Positions 7,019-13,311 of a stretch of 14,590 bases of DNA are shown here, piece after piece; within the stretch, counting starts at the first letter, position 1, and each line of letters begins with the position of its first letter. This stretch comes from CAZYWA01 sp964650975 [NCBI: uncultured bacterium] (GTDB taxonomy: Bacteria > JADJOY01). The notes beneath the pieces are model-generated. The model ran no database searches and had not been told where the DNA came from. It saw nothing but the letters and a program-made list of their open reading frames with translations. Both the position numbers and the translations under genes were made by a program. Where the stretch lies: NCBI GenBank assembly GCA_964650975.1, contig CAZYWA010000164.1, positions 1 to 14,590 on the forward strand, given 5' to 3'.

Positions 7019-8173
7019 GTGGACTTCACGCTGACCGAGGCGCAACTCGAGCTGGCATCGCGTGTGAGGAAGTTCGTCCAGTCGCACTGCTCGGCCGAGA
7101 TCGGCGCGCGACTCGACGACGGAACCGCGGACGCGCGGGAGCTCTACCGCGCGCTGGGACGAGAGGGGATTCTCGCCGTGCCGCTTCCCCGCGAATACGG
7201 CGGTCTGGGCGGCGGCCTCACCGAAGTGGCGATCGTGAACGAGGAGCTGGCGCGCGGGAACGGAACGGCCGTGAATCTCTTCTGCGTCAACGCGGTCTTC
7301 GCCGGTCTCAACATCGCGCAGAACGGCAGCGAGGCGCAGAAGAACCGGTGGCTGCCGGCGATCGCGCGCGGCGAAGCCATGGCGGCCTTCGCGCTCACCG
7401 AGCCGCACGCCGGTTCCGACGCCGCCAAGATCCGGATGTCCGCACGCCGCACCGCGGAGGGCGATTTCGTGCTGGACGGCACGAAGATGTTCACGACCGG
7501 CGCCGCGCAGGCGGACGTGATCATCGCCGTGCTACGGACGCGGCCGGACGGGCCGGCCAAGGAAGGCACGTCCGTCATTCTCGTTCCCGCCGGCACGCCC
7601 GGCGTCGAGATCCGGCCGCTACCGAAGCTGGCGGGCAACGCTTACTCGTCGTGCGAGGTCCGCTTCGACGGCACGCGCGTGCCGGCCGATCAGGTGCTCG
7701 GCGGGCCGGATGCGGTCGATACCGGCTGGATGCAGCTCTTGTCGGGCGTCGACCTCGAACGGCTGTGCGTCGCCGCGTCGAGCCTCGGCCTCGCCGAGGC
7801 GGTGTACGAGGTTTCAGCCAACTACGCGCGGACCCGCGAAGCATTCGGCCAGCCGATCGCGAAGTTCCAGGCGATCCAGCATCTGCTGGTCGACATGGCC
7901 ACCGAGATCGAGGCGATGCGGTGGCTCGTCTTCCACGCGGCCTGGCTGCGCGACCGAGGCGAGATCTCGTTTCGCGAAGTGTGCATGGCGAAGCTCTTCT
8001 GCTCCGAGCGCGCCGTCGAGATCGCGTCGCGCGGCATGAAGGTTTTCGGCGGCTACGCCTACCTCGGCGAGTATCCGGTGCAGCGGATGCTGCGCGAGTC
8101 GTTTCTCTCCATCTACGCCGGCGGCACGTCGGAGATCATGAAGAACACGATCGGCCGGCTTCTCGGGTTGTGA
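7019..8173 (+). CDS. Acyl-CoA dehydrogenase family protein
   Basis: 384 residues, the normal length of the family. It starts at GTG 7019 with GGAGG about 5 bases upstream. It is an FAD flavoenzyme that oxidises an acyl-CoA to the 2-enoyl-CoA and passes electrons to ETF. The N-terminal helical domain begins DFTLTEAQLELASRVRKF. The middle domain has the FAD/substrate signature AFALTEPHAGSDAA and LDGTKMFTTGA. The C-terminal domain has YARTREAFGQPIAKFQAIQ and VFGGYAYLGEYPVQRMLRE. The usual catalytic Glu of the YEGT motif is absent (Y366-A-G-G-T-S-E). A Glu in GVDLERL (Glu247) sits where isovaleryl-CoA dehydrogenase has its base (LDLERL). This suggests a branched or long-chain substrate, but the substrate cannot be read from sequence. 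It converges on the ferritin-like gene with 3 bases between stops. Confidence 0.93.
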   Translation: MDFTLTEAQLELASRVRKFVQSHCSAEIGARLDDGTADARELYRALGREGILAVPLPREYGGLGGGLTEVAIVNEELARGNGTAVNLFCVNAVFAGLNIAQNGSEAQKNRWLPAIARGEAMAAFALTEPHAGSDAAKIRMSARRTAEGDFVLDGTKMFTTGAAQADVIIAVLRTRPDGPAKEGTSVILVPAGTPGVEIRPLPKLAGNAYSSCEVRFDGTRVPADQVLGGPDAVDTGWMQLLSGVDLERLCVAASSLGLAEAVYEVSANYARTREAFGQPIAKFQAIQHLLVDMATEIEAMRWLVFHAAWLRDRGEISFREVCMAKLFCSERAVEIASRGMKVFGGYAYLGEYPVQRMLRESFLSIYAGGTSEIMKNTIGRLLGL

Positions 8174-8176
8174 CGC

Positions 8177-9328
8177 TCAGGCGGCCATTCGCACGTCCGA
8201 AATGAGCGCGCGCGCCCGCTCGATCACGCGAGCGCGGGCCGCTTGGTACTCCTGGTCTTCGAGGGCTCGTCCGTGGATGCCCCAGTCTTCCCACGCGCCG
8301 GTCGCGGCCTCGGGCGGGAGGTTCGCGCGCATCTCGCGGGGCAGGAATCGCAGCGCGCCGAGCAACGCGTGCGCCACCGGAGCGCCGCCCTGATCGAGGC
8401 ACCACTCGACGACCTCCCAGCCGTGGGCGGTGTGACGACCTTCGTCGGCGGCGAGCTCCTTCAGCACCGCGCGGATCGACGGCTGGCCGCAGCGCTGCGC
8501 GAGCTTGGCGATGATCCGTGCCGAGACGCCTTCGTGCAGGGCTCCTTCGATCAGCGAGTCGACCGCCAGCATCGAGAGCGCCAGCGTCCGCGAGCGCGGC
8601 AGCGTGCGAGCGCGTTGCGGCTCGGGGAAGGGCGCCGGGCTCTCGGGCACGCCGTCGAGCGCGCGCGCCAGGCCGAAGCAGAGCTCGGTGTGGCGAATCT
8701 CGTCGAGCGCGTCCTGGTTGGCGGTGGCGACGAGACGCGGCGGCGCGCCGAGGGCCATGAGGTCGAGGGTCAAACGAGCGAACGCGGCCACCGAGGCGTG
8801 CTCGGTGCGGCCGTTTTCGCGCCATTGACCGGCGACGCCGGCAGGCATGGAATCGCATGGCGCGATCGCAGGCGGCGAGTGCGCCCACGAGGCGTCGTGC
8901 CGCACGCGCGGAAGAAGCACGCGGCCGCGGCGCCGGAGCTGACGCCCGCGCGAGAAGTTCCCCATCGCCAGCAGCGCGATCACGCCGCCGAAGATCGCCA
9001 GCAGGAAACCGAGCACGATGGCGCCACCTCTGCCGGTTTTGACGCCGCGGAGCAGCGCGAGGAGACCGAATACGATCGCGCTCCCGTACCCGCTCCAGGA
9101 GAGCGGTGTGATGTCGGTCTTCGAATCGAGCAGGCCGGGCCTTCCGCTCGTCCCCTGGAGCAGCCGGCCCAGCACCAGCGTGCCGGCGAGGACCGCTACC
9201 GCCATGCCGAGTGGCTTGAGCGCCGACGGACGATCCGGTCGTTCTTCTCGTGCGGCCTTCACCACGGCGCGGGGAAGCGGAATCGGCGGCCGGTAAGGGT
9301 TCGACGAATCGTTCGGCGAATTGGACAT
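8177..9328 (-). CDS. Membrane-anchored ferritin-like diiron protein
   Basis: 383 residues from the ATG at 9328, preceded by GAGGAGG at good spacing. The N-terminus is Pro-rich and cytoplasmic-looking, followed by three hydrophobic helices (about 39-58, 78-95 and 103-122). After a basic stretch (SRGRQLRRRGR) comes a four-helix ferritin-like domain. Its ligand pattern is Glu176 (TEHASV), Glu210-x-x-His213 (DEIRH), Glu261 (EGALHEG) and Glu296-x-x-His299 (DEGRH), the full E, ExxH, E, ExxH set of diiron proteins. Proteins with TEHASVAAFARLTLDL-type domains are frequent in myxobacteria. The role is unknown; iron-dependent oxidation, peroxide handling or hydroxylation are all possible. With three helices the two ends should lie on opposite faces of the membrane. 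The coupling of membrane helices to this domain is the unusual part. Confidence 0.85.
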   Translation of the reverse strand: MSNSPNDSSNPYRPPIPLPRAVVKAAREERPDRPSALKPLGMAVAVLAGTLVLGRLLQGTSGRPGLLDSKTDITPLSWSGYGSAIVFGLLALLRGVKTGRGGAIVLGFLLAIFGGVIALLAMGNFSRGRQLRRRGRVLLPRVRHDASWAHSPPAIAPCDSMPAGVAGQWRENGRTEHASVAAFARLTLDLMALGAPPRLVATANQDALDEIRHTELCFGLARALDGVPESPAPFPEPQRARTLPRSRTLALSMLAVDSLIEGALHEGVSARIIAKLAQRCGQPSIRAVLKELAADEGRHTAHGWEVVEWCLDQGGAPVAHALLGALRFLPREMRANLPPEAATGAWEDWGIHGRALEDQEYQAARARVIERARALISDVRMAA

Positions 9329-9413
9329 GGCGCTCCTCCTCACTCGGTTCTCAGCTTGACGCGACGGGTTGCAGGACTCGTGCACGCGGTGCCGAGCATC
9401 GAAGCACGGCGAG

Positions 9414-9431
9414 GTGAAACGGGCGTGAAAC
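9414..9431. repeat. Short direct repeat GTGAAAC, 11-bp period
   Basis: GTGAAAC occurs at 9414-9420 and 9425-9431, one helical turn apart and about 90 bases upstream of the ferritin-like gene start. It could be a regulator site but is short enough to be chance. Confidence 0.2.
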
Positions 9432-9448
9432 CGACCGACGGCGATCGG

Positions 9449-9470
9449 GCGCTACGGCTGCGAGGGACCG
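9449..9470. repeat. Hairpin repeat, copy 3, loop block without good stem
   Basis: This block contains GCTGCGAGGGACCG and matches the right-arm blocks of copies 2 and 4 with two or three differences. The flanking bases no longer form a long stem around AGGGAC, so this arm is decayed or folds differently. Confidence 0.55.
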
Positions 9471-9497
9471 ACGAGGGAACGCGAGCGAATCGACGCC

Positions 9498-9518
9498 GCG
9501 GTGGCGAGAGACCACCGC
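9498..9518. repeat. Hairpin repeat, copy 3 second arm
   Basis: A perfect 7-bp stem GCGGTGG/CCACCGC closes the loop CGAGAGA, a one-base variant of CGAGGGA. The stem bases differ from every other copy but remain fully paired. It lies between the ferritin-like gene start and the lipoprotein gene stop, in the 347-base gap 9329-9675. Confidence 0.55.
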
Positions 9519-9567
9519 CGTCCATGTGCGCGCGGGTTCTACGGCGTGGTGACCCCTCAATCTGCCA

Positions 9568-9584
9568 GCGCGCCAGAGGCGCGC
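9568..9584. repeat. GC-rich inverted repeat
   Basis: A perfect 7-bp stem GCGCGCC/GGCGCGC has a three-base AGA loop, with CTGCC (9562-9566) and GGCAG (9594-9598) able to pair outside it. GCGGGCAG at 9592 also occurs beside copies 1 (684) and 2 (about 2771) of the hairpin repeat, so this may be part of copy 3. Confidence 0.4.
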
Positions 9585-9618
9585 CGGCGAGCGGGCAGCG
9601 AGCCGTCTTGGGGGTGGG

Positions 9619-9648
9619 GCCCCGCAAAAACCGCGCTTTTTGCGGGGC
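9619..9648 (-). terminator. Likely terminator of the SDR-TetR-lipoprotein operon
   Basis: A perfect 12-bp inverted repeat GCCCCGCAAAAA/TTTTTGCGGGGC has a 6-base loop and sits 27 bases beyond the last stop of the operon. The A/T part lies at the loop side of the stem, and no T-tract follows the stem on either strand. It is therefore either an atypical terminator or a 3'-end stabilising hairpin. A second, weaker inverted repeat (CCCCCGG 9664-9670 with CCGGGGG 9683-9689) overlaps the stop codon itself. Confidence 0.6.
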
Positions 9649-9675
9649 GGGGGGCGTGAAAAGCCCCCGGGAAAC

Positions 9676-10761
9676 TCAGCTGCCGGGGGTGGGCGGGATG
9701 TCGAAGGTCTCGCCGATTGCGAGCACGCGCACGCGGCCTTCGAGGTCGGGATGCTGGGCGGTGGCCGCGTGCAGCGCGCGCGGCGGCTCGTCGAGGGGCT
9801 CGTCGCTCAGATCGAAGGTGCCCCAGTGCATCGGGATCATGTAGCGGGCGCCGAGGTCCTGGAACGCTTGCAGCGCTTGCGCGGGATCCATGTGCACGTA
9901 CTGCATGAACCAGCGCGGCGCGAAGGCGCCGATGGGCAGCATCGCGACGTCGATCGGGCCGAATTTGCGGCCGATCTCGCGGAATCCGTGGAAGTAGCCC
10001 GTGTCGCCCGCGAAGTAGTAGCGGCGGCCGTGGCCCTCGATGACCCAGCCGCCCCACAGCGTCACGTTGCCGAAGGCGCCGCGACGGCTCATGTGCTGGC
10101 TCGGCACGAGAGTCAGCGTCCAGTCGCCGACGTGCACGCTTTGCCACCAGTCGAGCTCGGCGACGCGCTGGTGATGCGGCCCACGCACCAGATCGCCGAT
10201 CCCGAGCGGCACGCACAGCACGGTCTCGGCGGGCAGCTTCTCGATGGTGGGCAGATCGAGGTGGTCGTAGTGGTCGTGGCTCACCACCGAGAAGAGCGGC
10301 GTGGGGATGGCGTCGAGAGGAATGCCCGGTGGATGAAGGCGCTCCTTCCCGAGCACCAGCGTGTCGGAGAAGAACGGATCGGTGATCCACGTGTCGCCGC
10401 CGTCCTCGACGACGAGCGTCGCATGGCCGATCCAGGTGACCGACGGATCGTCGCCGCCCGCGTGCAATCGCGAACCGTCGTTGGCGACCACCGGTACGTC
10501 GGGCGGGTGCTTCCGGGCCGCATCGTACTCGTTGGTGGAAAGGATCCGCCAGCGGATCAGATCGAAGAGGCCGATGTCGGACTCGGCCCACGGGTTGAAG
10601 AAGCGGTCGCCGCGCTGGTGCGGCGCGTAGAGCGACTCGACGCTCGGATGAAGCGGCGGCTTGAAGAGTGCCTTGGGCGAGCCGCAATTCGCGGACCCGC
10701 AAGCGGCGAGCGCCAGGAACGCGAGCGCCGCGGCGGGGCGGGGCGTCGAGAAGCGGATCAC
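9676..10761 (-). CDS. MBL-fold lipoprotein, NAPE-PLD-like
   Basis: 361 residues from GTG 10761, which overlaps the TetR stop as GTGA, so the two are translationally coupled. The N-terminus is a lipoprotein signal peptide: basic start, hydrophobic AALAFLA, lipobox LAAC with Cys21. The enzyme carries the metallo-beta-lactamase zinc ligands HDHYDH (162-167), His223 (PSQH), Asp253 (AGDTGYF) and His312 (MHWGTF). The segments TWIGHATLVV, WITDPFFSD, SHDHYDHLD, NVTLWGGWVI and GPIDVAMLPIGAFAPRWFM match the N-acylphosphatidylethanolamine phospholipase D-like branch. Members hydrolyse phosphodiesters of lipids or related compounds, but the substrate here is unproven. It is expected to be attached to a membrane on the periplasmic side. 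Last gene of a three-gene operon. Confidence 0.88.
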   Translation of the reverse strand: MIRFSTPRPAAALAFLALAACGSANCGSPKALFKPPLHPSVESLYAPHQRGDRFFNPWAESDIGLFDLIRWRILSTNEYDAARKHPPDVPVVANDGSRLHAGGDDPSVTWIGHATLVVEDGGDTWITDPFFSDTLVLGKERLHPPGIPLDAIPTPLFSVVSHDHYDHLDLPTIEKLPAETVLCVPLGIGDLVRGPHHQRVAELDWWQSVHVGDWTLTLVPSQHMSRRGAFGNVTLWGGWVIEGHGRRYYFAGDTGYFHGFREIGRKFGPIDVAMLPIGAFAPRWFMQYVHMDPAQALQAFQDLGARYMIPMHWGTFDLSDEPLDEPPRALHAATAQHPDLEGRVRVLAIGETFDIPPTPGS

Positions 10762-11459
10762 GCCTCGCTCCGCGGCACCGACCACAAGAGATCGAGCCCA
10801 CAGCGAAGCTCGCGCGCGAAATCGATTCGCAGCACCGAGAGCTCGGGGTGCTTTCGCATCAGTGCGCGCACCACCGCGGGCAGGTCGGCTTGCTGCCAGA
10901 GGCCCACCGAGAAGGCATAGGTCTGGAGCAAGAGCCGCGCGACACCGTCGAACGAGGCGTCCGGCAACACCTCGACCAGCCGGTTGGCGGTGGCGAGCAG
11001 CGTGGCGGTGATGCGGGTCTTGTAGCCGAGCACGAACTCTTCGCTCACGTTCTGCTCGAGCACCGAGTTGGCGAGGCTCGCGAGCCGCATCAGCTCGGGC
11101 CGCTCGGCGACGAACGAGCACATGGCGTTCACGATGGATGCGGCCGCGCTGGCGTGGGCGGCGGCTGCTTGCATCCGCGTCAAGAGCGCCGTCACGAACT
11201 CCTCGTAGAGTGCCAGGTAAAGCTCCTCCTTGGTGCGGAAGTAGAGGTAGACGGTGCCCTTGGCGAGCCCGGCGGCCTGCGCGACGTCGCTCACGGTGGC
11301 GAGCTGCCCGCCGCTCTTCGCGAAGAGCTTGCGCGCGGCGTTCAGGATGTCGGCGCGACGCGCTTCCTTGTCGGCGTCGTAGATGGCGCGGCGCCGGCGC
11401 CGCGCGAGCGGGCGGGCGGAGCGCGGCGAGCCGGGCGAACGGAGCGCGGTGCGCGTCAT
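10758..11459 (-). CDS. TetR/AcrR family transcriptional regulator
   Basis: 233 residues from the ATG at 11459, which overlaps the SDR stop as ATGA. After an unusually Arg-rich N-terminal extension (LARRRRRAIYDADKEARR, about 18-35) comes the TetR DNA-binding domain: ILNAARKLFAKSGGQLATVSDVAQ and the recognition helix region GLAKGTVYLYFRTKEELYLAL (about 64-84). The C-terminal ligand and dimer domain is typical in length, with no nameable ligand. Lying between the SDR and lipoprotein genes, it most likely represses the whole operon through the two operators at 12312-12345. The ligand may be an SDR substrate, a fatty acid or another hydrophobic compound; this is inference. Confidence 0.92.
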   Translation of the reverse strand: MTRTALRSPGSPRSARPLARRRRRAIYDADKEARRADILNAARKLFAKSGGQLATVSDVAQAAGLAKGTVYLYFRTKEELYLALYEEFVTALLTRMQAAAAHASAAASIVNAMCSFVAERPELMRLASLANSVLEQNVSEEFVLGYKTRITATLLATANRLVEVLPDASFDGVARLLLQTYAFSVGLWQQADLPAVVRALMRKHPELSVLRIDFARELRCGLDLLWSVPRSEA

Positions 11460-12292
11460 GCGAGCCCGAGCGCCTTCCGCATGACGAAGTCCTGCAATCC
11501 GGTGGGCACCAGCTGTGAGAGCCAGAGCAGCGGCTCGAGGAGCCGCGGCGCCGTGTAGCGCGCGGCCGGCTTGCGGGCGAAGGCGGCGCGCTCGATCGCG
11601 CGCACCACGGTTGCGGGCGACCACGACATCGCGTCGCTCTTGGCTTGCGCCTCGCGAGCGCGCGCGTAGATCTGGGTGTAGGGCGATCCGCCGTCCGCGG
11701 CGCTCGGCAGCGAAGCGACGCCCACTTCCGAGAAGCCGGTCTTGATCGGACCGGGCTCGACCAGCACCACGTGGACGCCGAAGGGGGCCAGCTCCATGCG
11801 CAGCGCGTCGGACATCGCCTCGACCGCGAACTTGGTGGCGGTGTAGGCGCCCGCGAACGGGAACGACACCCGCCCGCCGCCGCTCGACACGTTGAGGATC
11901 CGGCCCGCGCGGCGCTTCACCATCGCGCCGGAGAAGGCGCGGGTGACCGCCATCAGCCCGAATACGTTGGTGTCGAACACGGCGCGCAGCTGTCGGTCGG
12001 TGACGTCGAGCAGCGGGCCGAACTGGCCGTAGCCGGCGTTGTTGACCAGCACGTCGATGCCGGCGCCCGCCGTGAGGTCGTCGACGCGCGCCACCGCCGC
12101 GCCGATCGATGCGGCGTCGGTGACGTCCAGACGGACGGTCTCGAGGTGCTCGCCGCCCTGCGCGGCGAGCGTCGCCAGGGCCGCCTCGTTCCGGCCCGTG
12201 GCGAACACGCGATGGCCGAGTTGCGCGAAGCGAAGCGCCGCAGCGCGGCCGATGCCCGAGGTGGCGCCGGTGATGAGGATGGCTTGTCGCAT
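11456..12292 (-). CDS. Short-chain dehydrogenase/reductase (SDR)
   Basis: 278 residues from the ATG at 12292, preceded by GGAGAGG. An upstream in-frame ATG at 12325 lies within the promoter and operator, so it is rejected. It is a classical SDR with an N-terminal Rossmann fold: cofactor motif TGATSGIG (8-15), Arg34 in ATGRNE (consistent with NADP preference), NNAG (84-87) and the catalytic set Asn109, Ser136/Ser137, Tyr150 and Lys154 (YTATK). PGPIKTGF follows at 180-187. The C-terminal extension (RYTAPRLLEPLLWLSQLVP) is of the type seen in SDRs acting on lipids or steroids. It is probably cytoplasmic or membrane-associated and reduces or oxidises a hydroxyl/keto group on an unknown substrate. 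First gene of the operon. Confidence 0.94.
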   Translation of the reverse strand: MRQAILITGATSGIGRAAALRFAQLGHRVFATGRNEAALATLAAQGGEHLETVRLDVTDAASIGAAVARVDDLTAGAGIDVLVNNAGYGQFGPLLDVTDRQLRAVFDTNVFGLMAVTRAFSGAMVKRRAGRILNVSSGGGRVSFPFAGAYTATKFAVEAMSDALRMELAPFGVHVVLVEPGPIKTGFSEVGVASLPSAADGGSPYTQIYARAREAQAKSDAMSWSPATVVRAIERAAFARKPAARYTAPRLLEPLLWLSQLVPTGLQDFVMRKALGLA

Positions 12293-12311
12293 GGGAATCC
12301 TCTCCGTTAAG

Positions 12312-12345
12312 TGACTGTTGGTCATTTATAAATGACTGATGGTCA
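12312..12345 (-). promoter_or_regulatory. Tandem operators for the operon's TetR regulator
   Basis: TGACTGTTGGTCA (12312-12324) and TGACTGATGGTCA (12333-12345) are near-identical, each an inverted repeat TGAC-N5-GTCA, and start 21 bp apart, so they lie on the same face of DNA. Between and across them is a perfect 16-bp palindrome GTCATTTATAAATGAC (12321-12336). The size and symmetry suit TetR-type dimers. One copy covers the expected transcription start and the other the promoter spacer, so binding would repress. Confidence 0.8.
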
Positions 12346-12353
12346 TGCGTCAA
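12325..12353 (-). promoter_or_regulatory. Promoter of the SDR-TetR-lipoprotein operon
   Basis: Read on the minus strand, TTGACG (12353-12348) and TATAAA (12330-12325) are separated by exactly 17 bases, close to the sigma-70 consensus. The start of transcription is expected near 12318, about 25 bases before the ATG at 12292. The strength of the match is notable in such GC-rich DNA and fits a promoter kept silent by a repressor. Confidence 0.75.
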
Positions 12354-12374
12354 GCGGCTGGGGGGACGCGGTCC

Positions 12375-12394
12375 GGACGCGGTCCCTCGCGTCC
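12375..12394. repeat. Hairpin repeat, copy 4 left arm (loop GTCCCT)
   Basis: A perfect 7-bp stem GGACGCG/CGCGTCC closes the loop GTCCCT. The 11 bases GGACGCGGTCC occur twice in direct tandem (12364-12374 and 12375-12385), so the arm was partly duplicated. It lies in the gap between the divergent SDR and response regulator genes, just upstream of the SDR promoter. Confidence 0.7.
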
Positions 12395-12422
12395 GCGGCG
12401 GTTGATCGCGATGTGACGCTGC

Positions 12423-12442
12423 GGCTGCGAGGGACCGCGGCC
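12423..12442. repeat. Hairpin repeat, copy 4 right arm (loop AGGGAC)
   Basis: A 7-bp stem GGCTGCG/CGCGGCC (one G-T wobble) closes the loop AGGGAC. It is an inverted partner of the left arm, 28 bases away, with the closest sequence match to copy 2. The rest of the gap up to 12604 shows no supported gene and no clear promoter for the two-component genes. Confidence 0.7.
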
Positions 12443-12604
12443 CTCCGGCCCATCGATCCCGACCGCACGTGTCATCGACACGTCATCCGAGGCGCGCAGG
12501 ATGCTGTTTTTCGATGCGCTCGCCGCGCGGGCTCCCGCCCTCGCGGCGCTGCTGCCAGACTCCACCCGGGCGCACCACGGTGCTCCCGTCGAGCGAGCCG
12601 CTCC

Positions 12605-13294
12605 ATGCGCGTGTTGATCGTCGAGGACGAGCCCGAGGTCGCGGATTTCCTGGTGCGCGCGCTGCGCGAGGCGAGCTGGGCCTCCGACGTGGCGCCCACC
12701 GGTAAGAAAGCACTCGAGCAGCTCTCCGCCACCGAGTACGATCTGGTGGTGATGGATCTCGGGCTGCCCGATCTCGACGGCCTCGAGGCGTGCCGCGCGT
12801 ACCGCGCGCGAGGCGGCAAGACGCCGGTCCTGGTGCTCACGGCGCGGGCGAGCCTCGGCGATCGCGTGGTGGGGCTCGACGCCGGCGCCGACGACTACCT
12901 GACCAAGCCGTTCGCGGTCGAGGAATTGATGGCGCGGCTCCGAGCGCTCGCGCGCCGCCCGCCGGTGCCGCTCGCGGCGAAGCTCGCGGTGGGCGACCTG
13001 GAGCTCGATCCAGCGACGCACGTGGTGCGCCGCGCCGGCGTGCCGCTCAGGCTCACCAACCGCGAGTTCGCGCTGCTCGAGTACCTCATGCGCCATCCGC
13101 GGCGCGTGGTGTCGCGCGGCCAGATCCTCGATCACGTGTGGAACGACGGCTTCGACCCGGTCGGGAACGTCGTGGACGTGCTGATCGGGCGGCTCCGCCG
13201 TCGCGTCGACCGCGCCGACCTGGTGCCGCTCATCCACACCGTGCGCGGCGCGGGTTACGTGCTGACCGACGAGGCACCGCCGAGCGGCGCCTGA
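12605..13294 (+). CDS. OmpR/PhoB-type response regulator
   Basis: 229 residues from the ATG at 12605. The receiver domain begins immediately (MRVLIVEDEPEVADFL), so longer upstream readings are not needed; the Shine-Dalgarno is weak. The receiver has the acidic pair Glu7-Asp8, the phosphorylation site Asp51 (VVMDLGLPDLDG), the switch Thr in VLVLTARAS and the conserved Lys in YLTKPF. The C-terminal winged-helix domain shows LTNREFALLEYLMRHPRRVVSR, VVDVLIGRLRRRVD and HTVRGAGYVL, diagnostic of the OmpR/PhoB class. It binds DNA as a dimer when phosphorylated by its partner kinase, which starts 17 bases downstream on the same transcript. The regulon is unknown. Confidence 0.96.
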   Translation: MRVLIVEDEPEVADFLVRALREASWASDVAPTGKKALEQLSATEYDLVVMDLGLPDLDGLEACRAYRARGGKTPVLVLTARASLGDRVVGLDAGADDYLTKPFAVEELMARLRALARRPPVPLAAKLAVGDLELDPATHVVRRAGVPLRLTNREFALLEYLMRHPRRVVSRGQILDHVWNDGFDPVGNVVDVLIGRLRRRVDRADLVPLIHTVRGAGYVLTDEAPPSGA

Positions 13295-13311
13295 AGCTCG
13301 GACTGGGTGGA

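Noticed and set aside
12293-12325. Upstream ATG (12325) for the SDR gene
   Set aside because: It lies inside the predicted -10 and operator, upstream of the likely transcription start. The ATG at 12292 has a good RBS and starts right at the Rossmann fold.
667-12442. CRISPR array reading of the repeats
   Set aside because: Copies are kilobases apart with no regular repeat-spacer pattern and no cas genes.
12332-12604. Longer start for the response regulator
   Set aside because: The receiver domain begins exactly at the ATG 12605; the upstream translation is Arg-rich and runs through the hairpin repeat and the divergent promoter.
12501-12617. 38-codon frame overlapping the response regulator start (MLFFDALAARAPAL...), possible leader peptide
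   Set aside because: No properly spaced Shine-Dalgarno and no attenuation structure; chance is enough to explain it.
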